DNA of 64,000 nucleotides from Amphibalanus amphitrite (Eukaryota; Arthropoda; Thecostraca; Balanomorpha; Balanidae), in the NCBI RefSeq assembly GCF_019059575.1, contig NW_024881704.1, forward strand, positions 682,001 to 746,000, in the 5' to 3' direction. Below are positions 1 to 11,449 of the stretch, piece by piece. How positions within the stretch are numbered: the stretch's first letter is position 1; every line of letters starts with the position of its first letter. The position numbers and the translations under genes are program-made. Under the pieces are notes generated by a model that saw only the letters and a list, made by a program, of their open reading frames with translations, did not search any database and was not told where the DNA came from.

Positions 1-1539
1 TGGGACGACGTTACCGACGATCCAGAGCTGCGCGAGCAGATGATGTACATGGCTGAGCGGATGGTGAAGGATGATCCAGCGCGAGGTCACTGGCACGTCA
101 GTGGAGACAGTGCTGTCGTGTGGACGGACGCCTCCTCTGTGGCGGCGGGAATCGCTCTGGAGACGCAAGATGGAAACATCATCGAAGACGGATGCTGGCT
201 TCGAAAGGATGAGACGACTCACATAAATATGGCAGAGCTCGATGCCGCCCTGCGAGGCCTCAATCTAGCTATCGCCTGGGGCATGCGAGTCATCGAGCTG
301 AAAACGGACTCGGCCACTGTTCATCGCTGGCTCGACGATGCATTAAGTAGCCGAGCACGTCTCCGCACTAAGGCCCACGGGGAAATGTTGATACGGCGCC
401 GAGTCGACATAGTCAAGCAGTTGGTGGCCGAATTCAACCTGCATCTGACAGTGACTCTGGTGAAGTCGGCGGACAACAAAGCGGACTGCCTCAGCCGGGT
501 TCCCGCTCAGTGGCTGCGCGGTCCACTGAACGGAGAGTCCGCTGGGACATGTGGTGCTGCGGTGAATGCTGAGTGCACCAGCGGTGATGAAGATAGCTCC
601 AGCACGAGCGGTGATGGCGGCGATGGCGTCGGGGCAGATGGGACCGAGGACGAAGAAAGAGGACGGCGAGCAGCGGTTCGCGAGGTGCACACCCGCGCAG
701 GCCATCCTGGAGTGCAGAGAACGCTGTTCTTCGCTCGGCGCGAGATTTCTCCGAACATTACGAGGAGAGAGGCGCGTGCTGTCGTGTCCCACTGTGACGC
801 ATGCAGGTCTATCGACCCAGCACCAGTTAAGTGGAAGCCTGGGAAGCTGGAGGTGAACGAGTCCTGGACTAGGCTGGCGATTGACGTCACGCACCACCAG
901 CGCAGTCTGTACCTGTCGGTGGTCGACTGCGGTCCTTCGAGGTTCAGTTTGTGGAGATTGCTTCGAAGGGCAGATTCAGCGCACGTCATTGAAGAGCTGC
1001 ATCGAATTTTCAATGAACGTGGAGCTCCAGAAGAGATCCTGGCGGATAATGATACCGCCTTTCGCAGTCGGGCGTTTGCAGTGTTCGCGGCAAAGTGGAT
1101 AATTCGGCTGAGGTTCCGCGCCGTCTACCACCCAAGTGGAAATGGTGTGGTAAAGAGGAATCATCGGACCGTGAAGGTCATAGCCGCAAGAACAGGGTGC
1201 ACCGTTGGCGATGCCGTGCATCTTTACAACGTAACACCTCAGGACGGACAGAGCTCGGCTACGACACCAGCCGGACAGATCTACCGGTACTCGGTCAGGG
1301 ACAGCGTGAGGACAGACACTGGCACTGGTGGTGATCCAGCGGACGGCAGCGGTCCGGAGGGCAGGGACAGCACCTACACTGTCGGGGACGCCGTGTGGGT
1401 CCGACAGCCTGGATCACGCTGTGGTGATAGGTCGCAGCCGGGTGTTGTTACCAGGGTGCCGTCACTTCATATTGTAGAAGTGGACGGGACCCCATGGCAC
1501 GTTGGTGATGTTCGGCACCGCAGTGAGAGTGACCCTTGA
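1..1539 (+). CDS. Ty3/gypsy-like retrotransposon pol, 3' half (RNase H + integrase), cut by window edge
   Basis: The frame is open from base 1, so the ATG at 40 is internal and reverse transcriptase lies off the left edge. Residues are numbered from that ATG. An RNase H domain comes first: WTDASS near residue 28, an acidic residue in NMAELDA, KTDSATV, and NKADCLSRVP near 147. A linker rich in Ser, Gly and Asp follows. The integrase then starts with an HHCC finger (HTRAGHPG to CDAC, about 216-256). Its catalytic core has LAIDVTHH and LADNDTAF as the two Asp sites. Where the family normally has Glu in GNGxxER, this copy reads GNGVVKR (Lys at about residue 372, codon 1153-1155), which should abolish integration. 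The tail (GDAVWVRQPG to VEVDGTPWHVGDVR) is a GPY/F-like module. The frame is otherwise intact and ends at TGA 1537-1539, so the copy is probably young but integrase-dead. Assignment to Ty3/gypsy rests on the domain order and the tail. Confidence 0.85.
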   Translation, partial: WDDVTDDPELREQMMYMAERMVKDDPARGHWHVSGDSAVVWTDASSVAAGIALETQDGNIIEDGCWLRKDETTHINMAELDAALRGLNLAIAWGMRVIELKTDSATVHRWLDDALSSRARLRTKAHGEMLIRRRVDIVKQLVAEFNLHLTVTLVKSADNKADCLSRVPAQWLRGPLNGESAGTCGAAVNAECTSGDEDSSSTSGDGGDGVGADGTEDEERGRRAAVREVHTRAGHPGVQRTLFFARREISPNITRREARAVVSHCDACRSIDPAPVKWKPGKLEVNESWTRLAIDVTHHQRSLYLSVVDCGPSRFSLWRLLRRADSAHVIEELHRIFNERGAPEEILADNDTAFRSRAFAVFAAKWIIRLRFRAVYHPSGNGVVKRNHRTVKVIAARTGCTVGDAVHLYNVTPQDGQSSATTPAGQIYRYSVRDSVRTDTGTGGDPADGSGPEGRDSTYTVGDAVWVRQPGSRCGDRSQPGVVTRVPSLHIVEVDGTPWHVGDVRHRSESDP

Positions 1540-1620
1540 AGGTCAGGGGGTGGTGTTTGATGTGGGATGGTTCGGCACCGCAGTGAGAGTGACCCTTGAG
1601 GGTCAGGGGGTGGTGTTTGA
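1511..1620 (+). repeat. 60-bp tandem duplication at retroelement 3' end, with purine-rich tract
   Basis: The last codons of pol and the bases after the stop occur twice with a 60-bp offset: 1511-1560 and 1571-1620 match almost perfectly. Each copy ends in a purine-rich GGTCAGGGGGTGG followed by TGTTTGATG. That would suit a polypurine tract next to the start of a 3' LTR. The second LTR needed to prove LTR limits is outside the window. Confidence 0.6.
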
Positions 1621-4279
1621 TGGTGCCTCACTCTATTTGTATTTTATGTAATTGCCGGAACGCATAGTAATTTTCACTCGCGCAAAAACACGCGGATGGA
1701 AAATTTGACGTGCAGATTTGAGGAGGAAAATAGACAGTCGGTTTTTGGAGGAAGTTAACCGTCTTTTATATTCTATTTATTTTTTATATTACATGTATCA
1801 AGAAAATACCCAATAGTAGATGATCCCCTTGCAGATATCATTCATTAGCTGTAATTTAGCACCAAATCGTTGCAGACTGCAAAAGATATGAGCATAACTG
1901 GCTGTAGGATCTTATGTAACTGAATCCGTTGTAACCCCGCGTCCCTCATTTTGAGACGACCTTTCGGCGTTTGTTGCCAGCCGCATTGCCTTACTAATTA
2001 CGAGCTTTGCGATTGTTGGCTCTGGTAACCGCTGATAACCTTACAATTACCCATTAAATCAGCTCTTGTGGTGCGGCTGCTAACAGAAACGATTCCCACT
2101 TGGTATAATTACCACATTGCACCGCCCGGCACACACTTGACGACTAAAAACAACAAAAATAGCTGAAGTAGATTCAGTTAGGTTAGTTTAACTCATCGGT
2201 GAAACATAAGATAGACCAGGCAAGAACAGGGACTGTAACCCGGAAAAGACAAATAAGACTGCACAGCAGTTTAACTTATAAATAGCCCATCAAGATGCTA
2301 GCTGAAGTTGAGATCATCTGGTATCCGGGATATCGGAAATCTCGGAACGAGAATAGCACGATGGACAATCTCATCATACAAAAACACACGACACCAGTTT
2401 AGCTCTGTACCGGTGCCGTCCGTACCCAGCCCAGGCCGGGCCGGGACTTTTCGATCTTTCGATCTTTTCGATATGAGTCGATCTTCTCGTACCATTTGTC
2501 ATCTCATAATCCGGCGCCACGCCGGCCTCAATTCTGATACAAGTCGGAGTGGGCGAATATTTGGCATAGATTGACCGGGCTGGATCCCTCCTAGCTCGTC
2601 ACTTCATCTTTCATCAGATGATGGTCTGCGAATCAGACCGCCGTGGTCCGTGTAAACCACCCTGGTCCCCGGATCAGACCGTCCTGGTCTGTGTGGACCG
2701 TCTCGGTCCGGCCCGGCGTTGGTCCCAGTCCGAAGGATAAGGCGGGGATCATCACGGGACTATCGCGTGATGCTTGTGTTTGTGGCAGACAGATTGAGAG
2801 TTGGATAGTGTACGGGATGCTATCGGTCTGCTTTTGAGCTCAGCTAGTCGGCTAATCTCGGATATTATGAATATAATAAGAATTGCATTCCTTTTTCTAG
2901 TACTTCGCCGCATCTTAAGTACTCACCTCTCGTACCAGATGCACTGACTAAGACAAAACAACCACAGAGCAGGCCATGCGAAAACAGGCTCATTTATCCG
3001 CCCACGACTGCTGGAGCCCCTCAAACAACAATCCCCCATGGCCGGCGAGCAGCGGCGCCCTTGAACTGGCGACCTGTCTGGAGCGCTCTCTGGCGGCCCA
3101 CAGGTCGCTCCGCACCGTACTGTTCCCCTGTGACCGGGTCGGTGAGTTCACACTCCCTGACCTGGCGGAGAGCGCCCGGGCAGCCACCGCGGCCCGGCGG
3201 TGACACTACCGGGACTACCACAGCTGCCATGGCCCTCGGCGCTCGTCTCGTTCAACTATACCCTTGGATTGGATGTTCATCGGGCCGGCACCTACCACCT
3301 GACGGTTTTCTGGTAGTCCCCCCCCCCCTCCCCCTCCAGACCCTCTGACGACCCAACTCGAGCCGACCGAACTCTCCTGTAGCGGCGGCGGCGGGGCGCC
3401 CACAATAGCCCACTATTTGGACGTCCAGCTAATTTCGGCCCATAGTCCGTCCAGACCCCACAACTCCGACGGTGGCTGCCAGTAACCCTCCCAGTCTCCC
3501 TGCTAGCCCCTCTCCCAAAATGGGAGAAATTAATCGCCAAATCGCCAAATTAATTAAATTAACTTGCCAATAGGCATTCATAGTCACCTGATAATGGGTG
3601 GTGACGTAGCGAAACGAATATATCAGCGATCCGCACGGTAGATAATGACGGAGCCGCTGACCAGAATTAATTTCAAAATGGTGCGCGCACAGGCAAAAAG
3701 TTGAATTGCATCCGCTAGCATTGTTTTTGTTTCGATATTCGAGATGAACAGTCTATGTATACTTCAGACTTCTGATCTCGCTGTCAACAGCAGACATCCT
3801 GGATAGCCATTTCAGTGGAAGAACTCGCGGAACCTGTCGCCTTCAGCTGCGTGGAATCATAACTCAAACAACCGATTCCAGGCTGGATTGTGAACGCATC
3901 TTGCCCAGTTGATGGCAGGCCAGACGAGCAGCTCAGCGTCAGGTCATCGTGCTTGAGCAGTAGGTCAGGTCAGTCAGGTGATTTGGTCCGTCAGGTCCAA
4001 GCTTTCTAACACTTCGTTTATAGAGGGGTGAATGTCACATGTGCTAGAAAACAAACATAAGGTCGATATTTGGTGAGATGGATTATACTCAACAGGCATT
4101 TTGGACCCTACTGCTCGCGATGGGTCGAATTACTCAAATTATAAACATAAAAAATGTTCTGTTGGAAATATACGATTACACTTATCCAACTAATAACGAC
4201 AGACGCTGGTCAGGCCACGTCAGGTCAGGTCAGGTCAGGTCAGGTCGGGTCACGTCAGGTCCAGTCGTCGGTCACTCAC
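1621..4279 (-). other. Terminal part of aPKC intron (probable retroelement LTR plus intergenic-type sequence)
   Basis: No coding exon was recognised here. The left part (from 1621, right end unclear) is probably the 3' LTR of the retroelement. A degenerate tandem of GGTCCGTGTGGACC-like units lies at about 2630-2715, and a C tract at 3319-3332. A GGTCA pentamer microsatellite lies at 4215-4262, directly downstream (transcript sense) of the exon B donor. The last aPKC exon, with the FEGFEYINPLL-type hydrophobic motif, was looked for on the minus strand and not seen, so it should lie left of the window. Confidence 0.5.
4215..4262. repeat. GGTCA pentanucleotide microsatellite
   Basis: About eight near-perfect GTCAG/GGTCA units occur on the plus strand. 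In the aPKC transcript they read as repeated CCTGA(CC), starting about 17 nt after the exon B donor. A shorter CCTGACCCGACCCG stretch follows the exon A donor, so the two alternative exons share this kind of downstream sequence. Confidence 0.8.
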
Positions 4280-4395
4280 CGATCGTCGGGGGTCAGCTGG
4301 ACGGGTTCATCGGTGAACTCTGGCGGGAAGTTGGCCAAATCTCTCTCCGTCTCCACGCGGGGCTTATACGGCGGGGTCACCTGCTTCTGTTCGAG
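4280..4395 (-). CDS. aPKC: aPKC alternative C-tail exon B (mutually exclusive with exon A)
   Basis: This exon encodes the start of the AGC-kinase C-terminal tail: LEQKQ, then PPYKP, then the EPVQLTPDD turn motif with its phosphorylatable Thr. It is 116 nt long, enters in phase 0 after a TTTGTTGCAG acceptor and leaves in phase 2 at CG|GTGAGTGA. It matches exon A (4812-4927) in length, phases and donor octamer, and is identical at 21 of 38 residues. In place of the NFD motif that reaches the ATP pocket in AGC kinases it has NFP. A CTGAC branch-point-like motif lies about 32 nt before the acceptor. Using A and B together would break the frame, so they should be alternatives. The turn motif makes this exon a certain family match; the alternative use is inferred from the sequence. 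Confidence 0.9.
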
Positions 4396-4811
4396 CTGCA
4401 ACAAACGTCCGCCAGGGGCGCCACCGTCAGCGGCGGCCGGCCGGACGGTGACCCGGCGCCCGGCGGGCGGCGCTACCTATCGCACCCGGCGACCGACAAC
4501 ACGGGCACAACACTCAGCTGCCAAAACGAAACGTAAGCACTGCACCGAACAAAACGAAAGCGCAGCCACTCCTGAAAACATAAACGTAAGGCGCTATCGC
4601 TGCCTAAAAAACGCAACTCAACGCCAAACACCACTATAACGGGAACGAAAGCCACAGCGGTTGTAACGTAAACCATACGAAGCAGTACCAACAAACACAG
4701 GGACAGGGTCCAGCAGGCGGGCAGGCTGGCAGGCTGGCAGATGCAGGCTCAAGCCGACCTCGACAGTGAGCGCAGGCATGCGGGTCGGGTCAGGTAAGCC
4801 ACATCACTCAC
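4396..4811 (-). other. 416-nt intron between the alternative exons A and B
   Basis: This spacer starts (transcript sense) with the GTGAGTGA donor of exon A and ends with the TTTGTTGCAG acceptor of exon B. After the donor comes CCTGACCCGACCCG. It also holds short CAGGCTGG repeats near 4720-4745. At 416 nt it is long enough to be spliced, so steric blocking does not obviously explain exclusive use. Frame disruption, decay of the double-inclusion product or RNA pairing would have to. Confidence 0.7.
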
Positions 4812-4927
4812 TGGTCGGTGGGAGTGAGCTGGACCGGCTCAGACGTGAACAGGGGGTCAAAATACTCCAGGTCTACGTCGCCCGACAGCGGGGGCACGTA
4901 CGGAGGTATCAGCTGGCGCGCCTCCAG
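4812..4927 (-). CDS. aPKC: aPKC alternative C-tail exon A (mutually exclusive with exon B)
   Basis: This is the second version of the C-tail exon and comes first in transcript order. It reads LEARQ, PPYVP, LEYFDPLFT and then the EPVQLTP turn motif. It is 116 nt long, with phase 0 entry after CTTTCCGCAG and phase 2 exit at CA|GTGAGTGA. Compared with exon B it keeps the Asp of NFD (as YFD) but lacks the Asn, and the stretch between PPY and the turn motif is almost wholly different. Both copies keep an open frame, consensus splice sites and the turn-motif Thr, so neither looks like a dead copy. The remaining C-terminus, in a common last exon, would be read in the same frame from either. Confidence 0.9.
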
Positions 4928-7900
4928 CTGCGGAAAGGCACCGACGCACCAGCGGTTAGTTGGGTTAGTGGGCAGCGGGTGAAGTGGGTTTAGTGGGGTT
5001 AGTCAGTCCCGGGTGTAGTGGGGGTTTGTGTCACCTGGGTTAGCGTGGGTTAGTGAAAAAGTGATGCCGGGGTAAGCGGGTTTGTTGTGGGGAAGGGGAG
5101 TGAGACAGTAAGCGATGAGAAGTGACCACTCGATTAGTGGGGGACTGTCCGATGCCCATGCTTTATCCTGAGATGTAAGGCTAGAGAAGCGGGAGAAAAT
5201 CAGTGGCTTGTAGCGTGGCAGAACAACGGAGCAGAGTTATTTTGGCCTGTATGATATACGTCGCTTCTATCATTAGAGCCAGGACAAGTTAGCACAGGGA
5301 AGGATCATTCAAGATTCACCGGTTACCAGCATACGTGCAGCAAGAGTTACTTCAACATTCATCAGTTAAAAGTGGCACACACGCACATATTGTTAGCAGA
5401 ACCTCCAACAACACTTGCATATGTGTTTGAACTTTGAACAGCAAACAACCAAAGCACTGGCACCACATTAATACACGTAACAGCGGTAACATTGACACTC
5501 AAACACAGCAAAACTCGTCGTGGGCGCATTGTGGGCTTAATGCACGTCACCAGAACACGCACTTCCAAATAACGCAGACGGGACAACCAACGAGGGCATA
5601 ACCACGAGGCTTACATCTGCTGCTGACAATTTACAGATAGCATGAACAGCGAAATTCGTATATAGCCGTACATAGTAATTCAGTTAAAATTCGACCTAAA
5701 TTCGATTTGCAACCCACGTGACATTACGCTATCAAGAGGATATAACTGTATGCTACCCCCAGCGCCTGTCTAGCATCAAGTCCGGTGGAGCCGCTTTATG
5801 CTGGTGGCCTCCGTCAAATCTCTAACGTCTTGCCTGCTCAAGGCTCAGTGCAGTAATCGGACGGACAGGCACGGAATACCGCGCTGGCTGGGACAGGTAG
5901 CAGCCAGTAGCAGCGGCTCTGATGTGCCGAGAAACCACCTCCGTTGCACAGTCACGCGCGTGAGGCCATTTTAAGCCCGGCCACCACCGTCGGCGCGGCG
6001 CGGCGGTGACGAGGAAGACCCGACTCGCCTGTTCCGTGCACTGTTTGTATCAACATGTCAAACTAAGCCTGATTTCGCGAGTAGACTCCATAAATCCGGT
6101 TGCCATGATGTCATTTCATGCACAGCGCCCGACCACAAGCGCCCACCGAAATACGAAGCCCGCCGGCTTCCAACAAACTCCCAAATGCCGGCGGTCACAT
6201 GACGTTAGATCGCTGGCGGGGGTCGCTTTGATGACACCGGTGAAAACTCCCCGCTGCGGGGCCGCTCCACTCCCCGAAATGGCGACACGGCACAGCAAAC
6301 GGAGCCCGCCGCCCGGCCGTGTAGGAGGCCGGCAGGTAAACATCCCACCCCCGATCGACAGATACTCCCCGGCACGTCGACAGCAGCATGCGACGCGGAC
6401 CGAGTGACCCGCGCTGCCACACACGCTTGCCGTGGGCCAGTCGGCGGCAGGACGGGGGCGGAAAGGGATATCCAGGCCCCATTTGGGAACAGACACATGT
6501 CACGATGCATCGGAGCGCATGCAACCGAGTGACAACAGAGGTGCCGTTGTCCTAGCGGCGATAGTCGACCCACGGCCTGTCGACAGCGCTATTGTTGTCA
6601 GATGAGACAAACTGGCTCGACCGCGGCGCGTGGCGCCGTGTGGGGAGCCGCGTGTCACAGTGTCGAGCGCCGCGTGTCAGGTTCGGGTGACGTGTGTTAA
6701 GTGTGTGTCGGTGTGTCGGATGGCCCGCTTTAAGTCGGCACCATTACTGACCGACGACAGAGTCACAGACCACAGCCTTGGCCAGCAATTTCAGTGCGAC
6801 GAAGTGACTAAATTGACCCCGTCACGGCGGAGGTAGCACGGCACGCCACTGTGCTGGCAGCCGGGTCCGAAACGAAGCTCGATCAGGTGACCACCGGCGC
6901 TCTGACGACTACCATTTCCTCGCTCATCCCTCACCGGGTAAAACTGTGGCAGTACTTAGCGCCGGATACCGCGCCGGCGAATCTCAAACGCTCCAACTGC
7001 CATCCGGAGGGCCGCTCTTGGTAAACACTGACGTCAAAGGGTCGCGCGCGCCGGCCCGATTCGATCGCCGGTCGACTAACATTTGGGTTCGGCGGGCTGC
7101 GGAGGCCGGACAGACGGTAAAAATGCGGAAACAGCAGCGCGCCGCCGCGACAGCCGCTCCGCCCGCCGGACGGACAGGAAATGAGCTCGCTCAACAGCGC
7201 CGCCGAGCCCCGGTAAATGTTTTGGCGCCGCCCGAACAGTCTGAGGTGATCGCTCACAGCTAATGGACGACCGATTATAAAAGTCAACGGGGAAACATTT
7301 ACAGCTCATGCAAATAAAGACATTGCCCAAGGCGGTCTTAGCAAAAGCAGGCGAAATATTCCAACAGCGAAGGCTTGTCAGACATTGGGCGGCACACTGC
7401 CGAGAAGTTAGGCATTTTCATTGTTCAGAAGTGAACCGTAGGTACTGGAGGTGCGCGAGCCTCATAATCCCAGCATCAATTTAATTACATCTTCAAAGAG
7501 TAAGTTCGCGCACCAGAATTTAGAGCGAACGCTTCGCTGGGCTCTTTCCACGCCAATCTCTTCAAAGAATCCAATTGCGCTGCCTCCCGTGAAAAATAAG
7601 TCGCTTCAAAGGCACCTGCCGGCAAGACGAGAGATTCCAACCAATTCGTTAGTTTAAAAGTTCCGTCTTCAGGGCTGCCGGAATTTCTCAACAGCGAGTC
7701 ACGGTGCCGGGGGTCCGGGTCGACCTGTCACGGACCATAAACTGTCCTGCAAGGGGCCGACGCCGGGCCGCTGGCCAGTCGCCGAACAATGCCACGGCGC
7801 TCCGCATGCCGCTCGAGCCAAACTCCAAAACTGCGACGCTGGGGACGCGCGCCCACACAAACGGATCTGCCCGACCGACAGCCGGAAAAGCATTAACATA

Positions 7901-10900
7901 CTTGCGAGCGCCAGAGTCGTTAGCGACAACGAACTTGTTCTCGGACGTTCCTGAATTGTATCCGGAAAGCAATGAGCGCGGCTCGAGTGCCTGAGATGCC
8001 CGGTTCGTCAACCATCCGGTGGGTCAGCAGCGGAAAAGGGACGTCCACCTAGCTACTGGGGGCCGCGTGACGACATAAATCCGAATTGATGAGCCGCACA
8101 GAGGATGATTCACTCTTCTAGAAATAGAAAATTACGTATGCAAGATCTCGGGTTCGGCGCCGCTCAACAATGCCGATGGCGGGATAAAAGGTTCATGACG
8201 GCGTTCTTTAAGATCGTTTTCAGCATGTGACGCGGGTTAGTAAATGCATCCTTTTACGTACACAATAATATTCAAGGTTATGTGGATTACTAACATGGAT
8301 TTACCAACAACGTAAAGCCGTTCTGTCAGATTAAGATGTCACTGAGCCTTGCAATATTAATTTTTTGCTTCTGATAAAACTACCGTGATGAAGGACTATA
8401 AAACTTTTATCATATTTATATAAATGTTATCTAGCATAATGATCTAGCGTTGCAATGGCCACGGTAGCTCGCCAGATTGCATGACACATGGGGGCAACAC
8501 ATCGCTACTGGGTATAGTGACCGGAAGTCACGAGAAGCGGACCACGCGATCAACATCTTGGCACAGCATCTGGCACTGCTCTGAACGTTACATAACAGCT
8601 TCTAAAAACGGCAGAAAATACGGAAGAGTAAAAAACCACTGCATTCCCAAGATAATATTTGGATACTGTTTAGTTAAATCCTCTTACACCACGCCACTCT
8701 ATTTCAAGCCGAACTGAGCCCAGCTATGCGCAATCTTATTTTGAACCATGCCCAAGCTCCAACCGAGCTCTCCGCGCTCTGCCAAACCACCGGGCTGCTT
8801 TATCCGGAGGGCAGCGTCCGGCTGCCTTGCAGGCCCGTGTCCTGCCCTAATGAAATTTCAGACTGAGCTGTGCCCAGCGGACCGGAATCGGCCGCGGCGG
8901 TGCAGCGGTGTAACTTTGGCCCGCTTCCTGCCGGCCGGGCGGTGGAACGCCGTCACCGCCCGGCCCGGAGCTGCACGTACCGGCTGCCGTCCCTACCGGC
9001 GCAGAGGCACGGAGCACCGGGCACACGGTCGGGTTAGTCGGGTCAGAGGGGTCAGTCAGTCCACCAGCCGGCGCGGGTTGCGATAGCTGAGATATGAAGA
9101 GAAATGCAGTCAATATGTCGCGCTACATGTCACCCAACCGGAGCCATGTATAGCTGCTAGACAAATTGGTGGCGTTTTACAGGCAAGGCTGACAACTGGG
9201 AAGATATAGTGCCAATCTGGCACGTGGCTGTTTCAATGCGCTTGTCGTCCGGCCTTTCGGCTTTTCGGCGACTCTGCAACTCGGGTCTGTCAACTGCTGG
9301 ATACATGACTATTGACTGGGCGCCTTGCTGGGCACAGTGATTGATGGCCGACAGATTCTGGCGGATTATCCATCGCTGCTCAGGTTGCAGCCAGTATGCC
9401 AACATTTCCTGGAAAAGACATCTACACTAGCCATAGCCAAAGCCTGGTGTCTCTGCAGGTCTGCCCGTTAATCTGAGCTAATATCCTGGCGCCGCGTGGG
9501 CCTCCCACTCGCGATCGAAGGCGCCCAATCAATGTCAATGCTGCGCCTTGAGAGACGGGACAGATCCACACAGCATGATCAGTTAAACACAAGGTAAGTA
9601 ACATCACGACCACAATGATGCTAGCTAGACCATCAGTGGGAACAAAGCAGGAGACCACCGTGCACGAGCTCTAACCACCATGAATAGTCATGACACGGTC
9701 CTTACGAGCCACGTTACACCTTCCGTAGGCATTTTCGTTACACCTTCCGTAGGCATCGTAGACACCACTGCAGTCAGTTATGCCGTGCGGAGTTTCCAAG
9801 CAACCCCCGCCAGTTGCGATAGCTGACTCAGTCTCAGCACTCAGCAGCAGTGTCAGCGACACCCGCAGGGACAGTGGATTGGACGGCGGCGGTCGCTAAA
9901 CCGCAGACCGATGATAAGCCAGCCACCGTCTCTGGTAATCCACGTGCCGACGGCGGCGGACCGGGCGGGGGAGGCCCCTCAGCCGGTAGCTGATCCAGGG
10001 GATGCCGGTCCCCGGCCGAGCCCCCAAGTAGTCCCCAAGCTCCACTGTTATGGAGTACAGGAACGGTGACAGCTGGGTGGCCAAAAACGATGGCAAGGTA
10101 GCCGGTGGTGAGCGGGTGGAGGGCTGTCAATGCACCCAATGACCTCAGGTGACGGCACGAGACGGCATCAAGAAGTGACCCAAACGACCAAGGTAGATTC
10201 TAGCCCTAGGTTCGCTTGATTAGCTTATCAGATGGATTACCTTAGAAACCAGTCCATGTGGAATGAGCTAAGCCACCAAACAAACAACCACAACGATCCA
10301 CGCCTTCCATCATCATTGACTAAACCGATTTTTTTTTTTAGTCAATCAATCCATCTCGCGCTCTTCAATCATTTTTTTTTTTTGAAGTCTGAGTAAAAAA
10401 AAAACCCTCACCACCTTTCACCCCTTCCGCGTACGTACTACGGCGCACGGGCGACAGCTGTCACAACCTGTCACCTGGGCTGTCACACCAGCCGCCACCT
10501 TCCTCCTGTAAGGCGGCACGCCACGCGGCCTGTCCGACAGACAAAAAACCACCGAACACGGCGCGTGACACGGCGCCTGACGCGCCGGCGGCGGTACCGC
10601 GACAGAGCGACAATGCCGCGGCGGCGACGGAGGGTTCCGCGAAAACCGGCACCGCACGGCGGCCGGCTGGATAGGTAGAGGGGACGCACGGACAGACGGC
10701 GGCCTTGGCTCATAGCTGGGACAGGGACGGTATGAGAGAGACGATGGTGGCGCTACGCACGGAGCTGCACTGCTACCTGGCGGACGTTTTGTGAAACTTG
10801 AGCGCAAAAATGATACGGTAAAAGTTGCTTTGTGGTCTGGATGCCGACCAGCCCCAATAGCCACTTTGGTCATTGGTGGTACGGGTATCTACTTCCATGC

Positions 10901-11449
10901 GTGAGCATCACTGCCGTGGCATATGCATTGCAAGTCGGTAACTTATCAAACACCTAATAAGGATCGCGCACCTTATTTACAGAATTTCCTCACATTCGGA
11001 ACACACAAAAATTCAGCTCTCATTACAGACTTGCCTGGTAAAGTGACCTACATAACGCCACCATACTGCAATTCAATAACAAAGGTCACACGATAGGGCT
11101 AGAAAAACAGCACAATGTGGCATATAGACAGTTTACCACACCGCGTCATAATCAACTCCTGTAATCACTGTCATCACACAGCAAACACAGTGACAAGAGA
11201 CATGAGAACGACATAAACACGCGCGGAGCCCACCATCACTAACCAACACATACATCACTGAGACAGTGACGCCTAATCATTAATTATATTGCATGCATAC
11301 TCGTTATTAAATTGTCAGACGTCCTTGTGCAGTTACTTTGATACACCACGTCAAGCCGCCCTTTCGGAGTCAGTGGCACCTATTTCTTTTCCCTTCCCAC
11401 CCACGGCCAATCCTCTAGCCAACCTCTTCCGTAAGTCCCCTAGACATAC
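4928..11449 (-). other. Large aPKC intron upstream of the alternative exons
   Basis: No coding exon was recognised. At the 3' end (transcript sense), 4955-5060 carries repeated CTAACCC motifs on the minus strand, described separately. A direct repeat of about 20 bp (GTTACACCTTCCGTAGGCAT) occurs at 9713-9754, and there are poly-T runs near 10330 and 10372. The 6000-7250 and 8750-9070 stretches are GC-rich and open in several frames, but I recognise no protein there. Confidence 0.6.
4955..5060 (-). promoter_or_regulatory. Cluster of CTAACCC branch-point-like motifs before exon A
   Basis: Read on the minus strand, the 130 nt before the exon A acceptor contain about five CTAAC motifs, mostly as CACTAACCC, in a degenerate tandem (TGGGTTAGT on the plus strand). 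CTAAC fits the metazoan branch-point consensus. The nearest one lies about 35 nt before the AG at 4928-4929. Exon B shows only a single CTGAC at a similar distance. This could strengthen or modulate exon A use; function is inferred. Confidence 0.35.
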
